Assembly: GCA_018350325.1 (NCBI GenBank)
Contig: JAEVLN010000012.1
Location: 2,191,991 to 2,255,990, forward strand
Reading direction: 5' to 3'
Length of the DNA stretch: 64,000 bases
Source of the DNA: Globodera rostochiensis
Taxonomy: Eukaryota > Nematoda > Chromadorea > Rhabditida > Heteroderidae
Every line of letters begins with the position of its first letter. Within the stretch, counting starts at the first letter, position 1. Shown piece by piece: positions 52,844 to 64,000 of the stretch. Position numbers and translations under genes: made by a program. The notes beneath the pieces were generated by a model, which was not told where the DNA came from, made no database searches, and worked only from the letters and a program-made list of their open reading frames with translations.

Positions 52844-55241
52844 ATGTATTGTTTTGTTCATAGGTACCATGTAGCAGACCTTCTGTCATCCACGCAACGA
52901 TTTGTTATCGCTCAATACATTGCAACGGTCGATGAGGGAACTGGGAGTGGGACGACGGACGACCGAACGGAGGGTGCACAGACTAACGATGATGATCAGC
53001 CCGAAAGAGATGTCCAAGAATTGTCGGCCTCCAACGATCGTGGTGGAATCATTGCGTTAGAACCGGCCACTGTATACAAGGTGTGTGTTGGTTTTTAGAG
53101 GTGAGAGAGTAGGGGTGGGTTAATGAAGAATAAATGTAGTGGCCAATATTCAACATTAAAAAATATCAGATTCGTTGTCGAGCAGTCAATTCGCTTGGGC
53201 ATAGCGGCTGGTCGACTGTAAGCTTCAAGACTTGCGTGCTTGGCTCCGGCTTTCCCAGCGCACCGACAAATATCAAATTCACAAAATGTGTGTGTACTGA
53301 ATAAATTAAAAGCATTATTTCAATGTTTAATCCTCTTGTTTATTTCAGGTGCGGACGGCGTCTACATTTCATGGGTAAATTACATTTTTTTGTTAAAGCA
53401 TTTCTGGGGCGAGGGGGGGGGGGGTCAGTGGTGCCGTGCCGAAAGGCGTCGCCGAAAACTGAATTTTTGACATTGTTAGCAGAAGTTTTAATCTCCGCGT
53501 AAGCTAAAAAGATAGGTGTCACAGTGTTTTTTGTTCTCTTGAGGAAACGCCAAATTCGACAAATGGCCAAATTTGTGAATATGCCGTCGATTTGGCAATG
53601 CGTTCACAGCATCGGCACAGGCAACGAAATGAGAAGGTGAGTTTTGTGTGTTCGACTTGAAGCGTTGTGACATTGCTTTTCTTTTAACTTCACAATTTTT
53701 AGGGCTATGGTTTGACAATTCGAGGTAATGTTTGTTGTGGGTTTTAATTTGTTGTTATACAAATGTGCATTTGTACTTCCCTAGTTCGATGGCTGCAAGA
53801 GTCACGTTCAAATGTCCCGGTGGAGGTGATGCCGCCATCGAATATTCAAGGTTTGTAAATTTTTTTTTCTTACATAATTGGTGGTTAAAAGATTTTCGGT
53901 TACTATTTTTTACATTTTACAGAATCTCCGGCCACTCCGTCTGACATCCAGTTAGTCAAGGCAACAGCCAATTCCCTTGAAGTCTCGTGGACACCTTCTC
54001 CAACTGCGGACAGTTACACACTGCAAATTCAAAAGGCGGAGCATCAGGCTGAATCAGAAAGTTTGTGCTAGGCTTGTGCACTTAATTTCGCATCAATTTA
54101 ATTTCTTTTTTGAAGCTGCAAGGCGATCCGACGTTCGTCTCCTGGTTCACAATCCACGGCATCTGTTTGGAGGTCGGCAGACGGTTCAACAGCAAAGTCC
54201 CGAGCAGCGTTTGTTAGCGTGGATCCAGAACAAGGTGCCGCATCGACGGATCACCAATTTCACAGCGGAGTGGTCAGATGGAAAACTGATTGGGGAGCTG
54301 GTTGGTGTTGAACAATCAAAAAAAAATCAAACGAGGCAAAATCCTTTGGAGCTTTGCCCAAAATAGCTGATAGAAAAGCTGTAGAACTTGTCTTTTCAGC
54401 TCAATGCCTGCCTGGGTGGCGAGGCCGTCAAAAGTGATGCGGTGCCCGACTTGCACATTGCTATTCACGCAGCATACAGCGCACTTGGCATAGCAAAGGT
54501 GCCATTCGTTGACCCCCCCCCCCTTTTTTTTACGGGTTTCGTTTTTACATTGATTCAAAAAACATTATATATCAATAAATTTGTTTTCCTTCAAATTTAG
54601 TTGATAACGCCGGAGGAGCTGAGCAATCCGAACGTGGACGAAAAGAAAGTCGTGGCCTATTTGGAGCAGTTCCCGCGTGTCAGACCTAGTTTCCAAGCAC
54701 TGTGCAAAAGACTGGGGAAATCGGTGTGTTAAGCAAAAAAGTTTGTGTTTGGTGTACGGTCAAATCGGTTTCTATTGTGATTCCTTTTTTCTGACATAAC
54801 GCCAATGCTAAATTTAATTGATGTTTCTAATTTCTTTAATGCGCGCGCGCCGGGGATTGTCGGAATTTCGTTGATTTTTGGCTGGTTTTTCCGCAAAAAA
54901 AAAGCCATTTTTTTACGAAAAAGCCGAAAATAAGCATCACTAAATTTGACTTTTAGGTCCAAGCAATGACGACAGCTGAAAAAGCGGCGGCCGAGGCGGC
55001 CACATCTTGCATGGCGTTTGAACGACGTGCGACTGCACTGGAACGACGTACGGCTGAGTTGGAACGACGTACGGCTGAAATGGAACGACAACTTGCGCAA
55101 GCGGCTGAAGAAAGGGGGGGACTGGAACGACAGATCGCGCAAGTTGAGGAAAATGCTGACATCGAATTAGAACTAGCTGCACAACGAATTCGGGCATTGC
55201 AGGCGGATCTGCAGCGCGCTTTACGTATTTTCGCAAATTGA
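52844..55241 (+). CDS. Chimeric gene, copy 1: HCF-1-like fibronectin III pieces fused to filamin-like CH2 and a coiled coil
   Basis: Exons: (52844 or 52864)-53080, 53170-53287, 53349-53374, 53544-53636, 53703-53724, 53785-53850, 53923-54060, 54116-54300, 54400-54498, 54601-54723, 54957-55241. Every phase agrees, giving 463 aa from ATG 52844; a 3' splice site at 52863 leaves open an upstream exon. First part resembles the C-terminal fibronectin III pair of host cell factor HCF-1: [53 protein letters not shown]. Then a fibronectin N-half ([20 protein letters not shown]), then the second calponin-homology domain of filamin ([51 protein letters not shown]), then a Glu/Arg/Ala coiled coil ([13 protein letters not shown]). 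The second fibronectin domain lacks about 50 residues usual in HCF-1. Unlike any domain order I know. Could be a functional new gene or a transcribed mosaic. Confidence 0.6.
53941..55145 (+). repeat. Recent 1.2-kb segmental duplication, left copy
   Basis: Collinear with 57925-59110 at a constant offset of about 3984 bases, exons and introns included. Most differences lie in the first 220 bases. From about 54165 to 55035 I see only one length change in a C run. The copies part after the coiled-coil start, where the left copy has one extra 21-bp unit. Confidence 0.9.
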
Positions 55242-55748
55242 TTTTCATCTCTGTTTCGTTGATGACAAATCAAATTATGGACCAGTTCTCAATGACATTT
55301 ATTGTATTTCCAAATGTAAACGAGTCGGAGTTTTGTTACATAAAATTTTTTGCGCCTACTTTTTTGAAGTGCCGGCTCGAAACAACAAATGTGGGCAGTT
55401 CATTAGGCATTGGTGGCACAGCTGAGAACGGTGATGGAAACAAGCAATGTAAGTGCCAACATTTCTATTCCATATCCAACGTGTCCGTGAAAATTGAGAA
55501 TTAAAAAAATGTTCAAAAAGAAATTTCCTATTCCCCTTTTCCCGTAAAGTGATTCGAATTTGTTTATCAACATCGCTTCTTCCTCCGATGATGGCCATGG
55601 CCGGAGCCGCGCGAGATTTTTTTTGACTTCTAAAACAAAGAACTATTTTCCCATGCCAATATGTGCATGCAAATTACCAATTTTTTTTATCTAAACGTGA
55701 GAACATTTTTGGTCAATCAAAAGTGGCGAGCGGTTAACAACGATCACC

Positions 55749-55994
55749 ATATGTTCATCCTTTTTTGGCATTTTATCTTCCTTTTCGGCGTCTGTTGCTC
55801 ATGGGCTGTGCCATGTTGGTGATGTTGTTCCAACCAATCCTTTCCATTCCGTCCGCTTAGGATGTTCGACTGACCCGCTTTCTGTTCCCTCAGTTGATGA
55901 CAACTTTCCCTTGATGAAGCGCCTCTTGAAATGCAACAACAAAAACGGAGGAGTACTGCATCGGCTTATGGAGCGACAATTTGCTGCGCCATGA
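55749..55994 (+). CDS. Unassigned coding-like open frame
   Basis: An 81-codon frame without an ATG, reading for example VGDVVPTNPFHSVRLGCS and DDNFPLMKRLLKCNNKNG. The composition is protein-like (no repeats, balanced residues), so it may be an exon or remnant. I do not recognise the family. Confidence 0.3.
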   Translation: MCSSFFGILSSFSASVAHGLCHVGDVVPTNPFHSVRLGCSTDPLSVPSVDDNFPLMKRLLKCNNKNGGVLHRLMERQFAAP

Positions 55995-56102
55995 ACTGTT
56001 TGAGCTATGGCATGATGCAAGTGCGAAAAACGAAGGTTGGGCTCTTAGCGCAATGAATTGCTTTTTAAAAATTGAAAGTTAATTTCCTCTTTTTTTGTGC
56101 AG

Positions 56103-56254
56103 ACGGTGTCTCGTTGTGAGGCCACTGCCGGACAGTGCCGAGATGCTAAGTTGTTCGAAGGAAGTGCGCCAATGGCGCGAACGGGAAGCAGTAGATGCGC
56201 TGCAAACGGCCGTGCGGACCCGTTTGCCCCGCCGGCATCATTCGGAATGTCCAG
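56103..56254 (+). CDS. Unassigned exon-like segment
   Basis: Bounded by a TTTTTGTGCAG acceptor and an AG-GTCAGT donor, open in the frame VRPLPDSAEMLSCSKEV...TRLPRRHHSECP. Possibly an exon of a decayed or captured gene. No family recognised. Confidence 0.3.
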
Positions 56255-57262
56255 GTCAGTTAGCTTTACTTTATTAGCCAATAAACCCCTTTAAAAAACA
56301 AAAACATTTAATTGTCTCCTGGCCAACCATTTTTGTTTGTTCAATCATTTAGCATTTGTTTGTTGATAGCTTTTACAACACATTGTGTAGGCTTTAGAAT
56401 GGTATCAAAAAGTTTGATTTGGTTAACTAAGAAAATAGTTACTTAGTACGAAATAATGTTGTGAGCGAAATGTTGGCATTACCCCTTTGGATTTTGCGCA
56501 TTTGAGGGGGTTTTTGACACAATGTATAGCAATGAGTACATTGTGTCAGGTGTTTGTGGACAATTTTCGCCCGCCCGGCCCTGACTTTGTGATGGCTGAA
56601 CGACGAGGAAACCAATCGGCTGGACGCTGTTGAGGTGGCTGCATTCGCCCGAAATTGGTAGGGTCAGCAAAAAAAAACATTTTGGTAGGCAATAGACGGG
56701 ATTTTAAAAGTCCATAATCTTGTGATAACTTTGCTTACCCCTTCAGTCGTTGATCACCAGCTCCATCTCTGTGCGAGATTGGCGGCAATTGTTTGGCCGG
56801 GCCCGGCGATGCCGCTGATGTGTCCTCCTGAAGAGGCACTCGACACCAACCATCGGAACCATAGCGAACGGAGGAATCCCCAATCGTCACAACCGTTAGC
56901 AATGGAACATGGCCATGCCGGACATTGATCAACGGAGTCCGATCGCTTGATCGATAGAATAGTTACAAATCCGATCATTTGTTTGATCACGTCTGTTGTT
57001 GTATTAGTGTAATTATTCATAGCTTCATGTGCAGAGATTCTATATATACCTAAATCCTACATATAAATTGAAGATTTTTTTTTCCTCAGAAATATGAAAA
57101 TTTGTCGTTTTCTTGGATAAATTTTTTTTGATTGTATAATGCGCTTGTAAATTGTAATTTTATTTACAAAATTTCTGTTTTACCGATTCTTAAAAAATTG
57201 GGTTACGCAAAATCGTAAATCGTTTTTTTACAATTAAAATTCATTTATAGTTCACTTTTACA

Positions 57263-57822
57263 GTTGAGCTGTGTGTGTCGATTTTGGAGGACCATTTTGG
57301 CTTCTACGTATCGGCGGTTGGTCTTGAGCTGTTGCGACAGCAATTGTCCCCTTGGACTGCTTGCCAAGGCGTTGGCCGACCGTGTTCGGCCCGGCGAGGT
57401 GAAGCGGTCTATCGCCATCCTGGACCAGCACAACTTGCTCAGGTTGTTCTGAAGCCCCGACTCATTTATCGTTATTCCGCGATGCAGTTTTGGTCAAACT
57501 GACCAAAAACTAGGAAAAATCCTTGGAATTTGTTAAACCGTTGTACAGCAGCGGGGCGGTGGAGGCAATCTTTGAGGACGAGTTGGTACAGGGGCGTACC
57601 TCGTGCTCCCAGTGCATTCGGCGGGTGGCCAAGTGCATAGACAATTTGCCGAAGGGGAAGGCGGTGTTCTGTTCCTTCGTCAGCACAAAAAAAACAACGA
57701 TGGGCGACAGCCAATGTCTGGCATTTTCGACTGAACCTACTCCGTCTTTGATGTCGGACCGAATACTGGACGAGGCCAATGACAGCACGCAAAGTGCGCA
57801 GTTCAGACAAAGAAAATTTTAA
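57263..57822 (+). pseudogene. Broken fragment of RNA polymerase III subunit RPC3 (POLR3C-like)
   Basis: Matches the N-terminal winged-helix part of POLR3C in pieces spread over frames: LCVSILEDHFGFYVSAVGL, then after a frameshift near 57340 LGLLAKALADRVRPGEVKR and AILDQHNLLR, then a second shift to VLKPRLIYRYS, then another to DAVLVKLTK followed by an in-frame TAG (about 57511) and EFVKPLYSSGAVEAIF with CSQCIRRVAKCI. Three shifts and a stop within 280 bases with recognisable order indicate a decaying copy. Assembly errors are the other explanation. It sits just 5' of the second chimeric gene. Confidence 0.65.
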
Positions 57823-57845
57823 AAAAAAATCATGCAAAATTAATT

Positions 57846-59204
57846 ATGTTTTTGGGTCGGAAGCGTAAGGCGCCGGATGGTTCACTACCAAGCGCCGACA
57901 CTGTTGAACGCCTAGAGTCTCCGTCTGACATCCAGTTAGTCAAGGCAACAGTCAATTCCATTGAAATCTCGTGGACACCTTCTCCAACTGCGGACAGTTA
58001 TACTCTGCAAATTCAAAAGGCGGAGCATCAGGCTGAATCAGAAAGTTTGTGCTAGGCTTGTGCACTTAATTTCGCATCAATTTAATTTCTTTTTTAGAAG
58101 CGGCAAGACGATCCGACGTTCGTCTCCTGGCTCACAATCCACGGCTTCTGTTTGGAGGTCGGCAGACGGTTCAACAGCAAAGTCCCGAGCAGCGTTTGTT
58201 AGCGTGGATCCAGAACAAGGTGCCGCATCGACGGATCACCAATTTCACAGCGGAGTGGTCAGATGGAAAACTGATTGGGGAGCTGGTTGGTGTTGAACAA
58301 TCAAAAAAAAATCAAACGAGGCAAAATCCTTTGGAGCTTTGCCCAAAATAGCTGATAGAAAAGCTGTAGAACTTGTCTTTTCAGCTCAATGCCTGCCTGG
58401 GTGGCGAGGCCGTCAAAAGTGATGCGGTGCCCGACTTGCACATTGCTATTCACGCAGCATACAGCGCACTTGGCATAGCAAAGGTGCCATTCGTTGACCC
58501 CCCCCCCTTTTTTTTACGGGTTTCGTTTTTACATTGATTCAAAAAACATTATATATCAATAAATTTGTTTTCCTTCAAATTTAGTTGATAACGCCGGAGG
58601 AGCTGAGCAATCCGAACGTGGACGAAAAGAAAGTCGTGGCCTATTTGGAGCAGTTCCCGCGTGTCAGACCTAGTTTCCAAGCACTGTGCAAAAGACTGGG
58701 GAAATCGGTGTGTTAAGCAAAAAAGTTTGTGTTTGGTGTACGGTCAAATCGGTTTCTATTGTGATTCCTTTTTTCTGACATAACGCCAATGCTAAATTTA
58801 ATTGATGTTTCTAATTTCTTTAATGCGCGCGCGCCGGGGATTGTCGGAATTTCGTTGATTTTTGGCTGGTTTTTCCGCAAAAAAAAAGCCATTTTTTTAC
58901 GAAAAAGCCGAAAATAAGCATCACTAAATTTGACTTTTAGGTCCAAGCAATGACGACAGCTGAAAAAGCGGCGGCCGAGGCGGCCACATCTTGCATGGCG
59001 TTTGAACGACGTGCGACTGCACTGGAACGACGTGTGGCTGAGTTGGAACGACAACTTGCGCAAGCGGCTGAGGAAAGGGGGGGACTGGAACGACAGATCG
59101 CGCAAGTGGAGGAAAATTCAGACGTCGAAGTTGAACGAGCGGTACAACGATTCGAGGCATTGTCTCTGCTGTGCACAAATTGGGCGGGCCGACGAAGTGA
59201 TTAA
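57846..59204 (+). CDS. Chimeric gene, copy 2: fibronectin III half, filamin-like CH2, coiled coil
   Basis: Exons: 57846-58044, 58101-58285, 58385-58483, 58585-58707, 58941-59204, giving 289 aa in constant phase. ATG 57846 opens [13 protein letters not shown], a basic stretch that could be a nuclear signal and recalls the Lys-rich C-terminus of HCF-1. It runs straight into the fibronectin half-domain [20 protein letters not shown], then CH2 ([15 protein letters not shown] to [14 protein letters not shown]), then coiled coil ([19 protein letters not shown]). It lacks the HCF-1 domain pair of copy 1. The CH2 lacks a first CH partner, so actin binding by itself would be weak (family knowledge). 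An alternative acceptor 3 bases upstream of exon 2 would change T to KA. Confidence 0.62.
57925..59110 (+). repeat. Recent 1.2-kb segmental duplication, right copy
   Basis: Partner of 53941-55145. Introns as well as exons are nearly identical, implying very recent duplication, gene conversion, or uncollapsed haplotypes. Confidence 0.9.
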
Positions 59205-59322
59205 TTTGAGTCAAAATGCCCTGAGACCGATTTAATGTCCTCCCCCAATTTCGGTTGTTGGTTAAACCCAAATATTCCCGCCTTTCTGCTGGACCATAAT
59301 TAATTCTGTGGACTAAGTTCAG

Positions 59323-59502
59323 ATGATGGAGGAATTGTTGCGCCATCGCCGCTTTCGCGAGAGCTTTCTGAACTTGGAGGACAACAGGGAATTGAAGAAG
59401 CGTTTTCTGCGCGTGATGATGCGTGAGAATGATAAACCCGGGACGGCGAATTGCTGTGAATTTGTCGCTTCTCGTTTTTGGGCAATCGCCAATGATCTTT
59501 AA
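59323..59502 (+). CDS. Small open frame downstream of copy 2
   Basis: 59 codons from ATG 59323, preceded by a GTTCAG acceptor; reads MMEELLRHRRFRESF and NRELKKRFLRVMM, a charged helical pattern. A second frame over the same bases (GIVAPSPLSRELSELGG) is also open, so coding status is unsure. Could be a last exon of copy 2's neighbourhood or another scrap. Confidence 0.25.
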   Translation: MMEELLRHRRFRESFLNLEDNRELKKRFLRVMMRENDKPGTANCCEFVASRFWAIANDL

Positions 59503-60374
59503 TTTGTGTCCAATTGTTCCATTTCTGATGCTCTTCAAACTTTGTCCCGAGTGCCAAATTATTTTAGCACCTTCAAAAAAGACACCCCCAATGAGTACAC
59601 GCGTTAACGCTACCAGCTTAAAACCGTTTTTCGATAGTTAAATGTTTCACTTTTATGCGTTATTAGCAGGAGTGGCAGCAAAACAAAGAAAAACAAATGT
59701 ATTTGTGGTGAATTTAGAAATTTTGGATGCATAATTGGGATGAATAGATGTGTCAATCATCAAATAGAATAATATCCAAAAGAGATGGGAGAACTTTTGA
59801 GGAGTTTATGATGAAGCAATTGACGCAACTGACGAAAACACGAAATAATGGGTGTTGTAAACCGTCCTGAAAATGGAGCCAAATAAAATAAAAACGCATA
59901 TGAAATAAAAACAGAAGGAGCAATTTAAAATGGGCGGGAGATGTCTAATGCTTTTTGACTCTCGAATTGTTTTTGGAGACAACATTTTCGAGACAATGAA
60001 CTTGTTACCTATTATATAATTTACAATTTTGCACAAAAATAAAAACATTCGCAAACTCTGCTGTCCCATATATCAGTTTTGATTTATAAGAATGCGAATG
60101 CCCGACGGATGGAGTCCTTTTAATAAAACGCCGGAGGAGAGAAAGCCTCGGATGTGAAATTATGGCAAAACAAGAGCTTGTTGAGAGACGAGGGAATGGG
60201 TGTTTCGGGAGAAAAGGTCATGACAAAAATGTGACGGATTGTAACCATTCATTCCCCCATTTTCTTGTTACACCGACAATACACGAAGAAAAGAAAGGAA
60301 GGTGCGCGCGTAGAGGACATTTGCGATGCATTTGGAGGGGGGGCGTAAGGTGGAGTGGGCGGAAGAGGCCACGA
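59503..60374. other. AT-rich spacer before the 3' end of egl-30
   Basis: No supportable gene. Probably holds the egl-30 3' UTR at its right end. Confidence 0.55.
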
Positions 60375-62359
<1,985 letters not shown>

Positions 62360-64000
62360 TGGCCCGACAGAAACGCCCGTTAGTCGGCCCGTTTTGCCGA
62401 TTGGAGTGCGACGCACTATTGGCTAACAACTTAGGGTTGTGTTCCCGTACAGATGCACTGCAGTTGTTCAGCCGCTGGAGAAAAATAGCAGCAGCAGCAA
62501 AAACACCAAAAGTCCTTGCTGTCGTTGTCTTTGCTTTTTTAATGCTAAAATAAAAGAAATTAATTGGGCATTAGAAAGTGGAGTATTATCGCCTAAAATT
62601 TGTTATGACCGTTCCTAGAATTCTGAGCCCATTTAAACCTGAAGGGTTGTGGTTTCCGTTTAGTTCCTCTTCTTTGTGCCAAATCAACCGTTCGAATGGA
62701 ACTGCTCGACGGGTTAGGAATTTTGGATGATGCGCCAGAGGAGAAGGATTAAGGGCCAAAGAAGTGATGGTTGCTCTATTCAAATATTCGATCAGTGCGT
62801 GGATTTGATTGATTCTAAGTGGCCAATTCAGCTGGAGAGAATCTACTGGCGCATGAGAAAGTGATGTGTCGAGACTAGACGTGTATGACTATCGCCAGTT
62901 GTGCCGTTCTGACAAATATGTATTGATGTTTAACTTTCATTGAAAACGTTGTTGGGGACGAGTGCTGTTGTTGTTGTTGTTGCAGAAGCTCTCTCTGAAA
63001 GTTAAGAGGGGAATCTGAAGAAATTGTGGCCGGTTGGTTAATCAACGGGTCGAAAGGGGAGAGCACAAAAATGGAAGAACATTCATTCATATCGACATAG
63101 ACCAAAAGTGACCTCAACAGTCTCATCATTAAGTGTGCAGTGATTTATTCATTGTAATAGTAATGAATAAAGCAAGAAAGTGTGCGGGAATCGGGGGAGG
63201 GGGGGGGGGGATACTCGCGACGACGACAACGACGATGAATACGCAATCCGCGGCTGTGCTTCCTCCCCCACTCTCTTTTCCTCGCCTGCTGAGGCTCACT
63301 GAACAATGACGACGGGAGCGGAAATTGATTTTTAGGTGGAGAAAAGAGACACGACGAATTGGAGAAAGAGACAGAGAGGAAAAACAGCAAAAAGTGATTC
63401 ATTGCGAGGGGAAAGTCGGCAGGGAGAGTGGCCTTTCATCGATAAACTTGGAGAGAAGTGAATAAAGCAAAGAGAAAGAGCGTTTAGTGAAGAGAGAAAT
63501 GATGCTTTGGCTGACCTTGAGAGAGGAGGAAATATTATTATGAAAAGTGAAATGAGGAGAGAGAGAAAGCTCAGGCCATTAGAGTGGCCAAGTGTGTGAC
63601 TGGGGGGGGAAGGGAAGAGTGGAAGAGCGTATGGAAGGAGGTGAAGGAAGAAAGGAGGTGCCAATGGGAGAAGAGCAACTATGGCTGGCTGGCTGCCGCC
63701 GATTGTGGTGTTGGAACCACCTTCCTACTCTTGCCCGCCCCCCTCCCCCCGCTCGCCCTGCACTTCTTTTGCGAAATCCAAGCAAAAAGTAGGGGGTGGG
63801 ACGGGAAAAAGGATGGGTGTGGCCAAGGATCCGTCGTCCTTTTATTTCACCCATTCCCCTCCATCATTCTATGGCCCTACCCCCCCCCCCCACCCAACAC
63901 ATTCATTTATTCATTTGGGCGGCGGATGAAAATTAAAAATGGCAGGCAAATTAGTCGCCCCGTTGTTGTGTATTGCGAGTGAGTCGAGAAATCAGACAGA
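62360..64000. other. Region upstream of egl-30
   Basis: Likely egl-30 promoter and 5' UTR. Contains a CAA/GTT trinucleotide stretch (62968-62984), purine-rich DNA (63350-63660) and G or C runs. Open frames on the minus strand around 62586-63129 lack family features, so I do not call them. Confidence 0.5.

Larger units (their letters stand above)
55242..57262. other. Mosaic spacer between the two chimeric genes
   Basis: About 2 kb with two coding-like scraps (listed separately), a short phrase near 56600 that reads LNDEETNRLDAVEVAAFARNW, and AT-rich stretches (57060-57260). No complete gene. Probably further remnants of captured genes. Confidence 0.5.

Noticed and set aside
59300..59557. Minus-strand open frame of 85 codons
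   Set aside because: Overlaps two other open frames of the same stretch and shows no family; no reason to prefer it.
62586..63129. Two minus-strand frames upstream of egl-30, one with a glutamine run
   Set aside because: The glutamine run comes from a GTT/CAA microsatellite; no splice or domain evidence.

Overview
This is eukaryotic DNA, almost certainly from a nematode. The genes are split by many short introns (often 43-60 nt) with TTTCAG-type 3' splice sites, and the proteins match animal families at nematode-like lengths. At least four introns can only be joined in frame by using a GC rather than a GT donor. Together with the many long G/C homopolymer runs, this leads me to guess a plant-parasitic (cyst-type) tylenchid nematode. 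That placement is inference; no marker here fixes the species. Exon boundaries were worked out by hand from splice sites, reading phase and family knowledge.

Layout. 1-1.5 kb (+): 3' part of an inositol hexakisphosphate kinase gene. 2.0-16.0 kb (+): the complete splicing factor gene SF3B3 (25 exons, 1212 aa), with a 7-kb intron that holds a complete biogenic-amine-type GPCR gene on the opposite strand (6.5-8.8 kb). 16.5-18.8 kb (+): adenosylhomocysteinase. 19.7-26.6 kb (-): a PDE8-type cAMP phosphodiesterase (pde-6-like, 19 exons) whose introns carry six unrelated tandem repeats. 26.6-31.8 kb: G-rich non-coding DNA. 31.8-40.8 kb (-): FHOD-type formin (22 exons). 40.8-45.2 kb: more G-rich non-coding DNA. 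45.2-50.3 kb (-): an unrecognised 1400-aa acidic/serine-rich protein with a highly charged coiled-coil repeat. 50.6-52.5 kb: three small inverted-repeat elements, one a convincing hAT-type MITE. 52.8-59.5 kb (+): a mosaic region with two nearly identical copies of a chimeric gene (HCF-1-like fibronectin III, filamin-like CH2, coiled coil), plus a broken RNA polymerase III subunit (POLR3C) fragment and unassigned coding scraps. 60.4-62.4 kb (-): Gq alpha (egl-30), 353 aa. 62.4-64 kb: non-coding.

Functionally the neighbourhood is a mix of housekeeping genes (SF3B3, AHCY), signalling genes (IP6K, amine GPCR, PDE8, Gq alpha) and a cytoskeletal gene (FHOD formin), with no obvious pathway cluster. 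The most novel part is the 52.8-59.2 kb mosaic. There, pieces of three unrelated conserved genes have been brought together, at least two of them fused in one continuous spliced reading frame, and then duplicated very recently.
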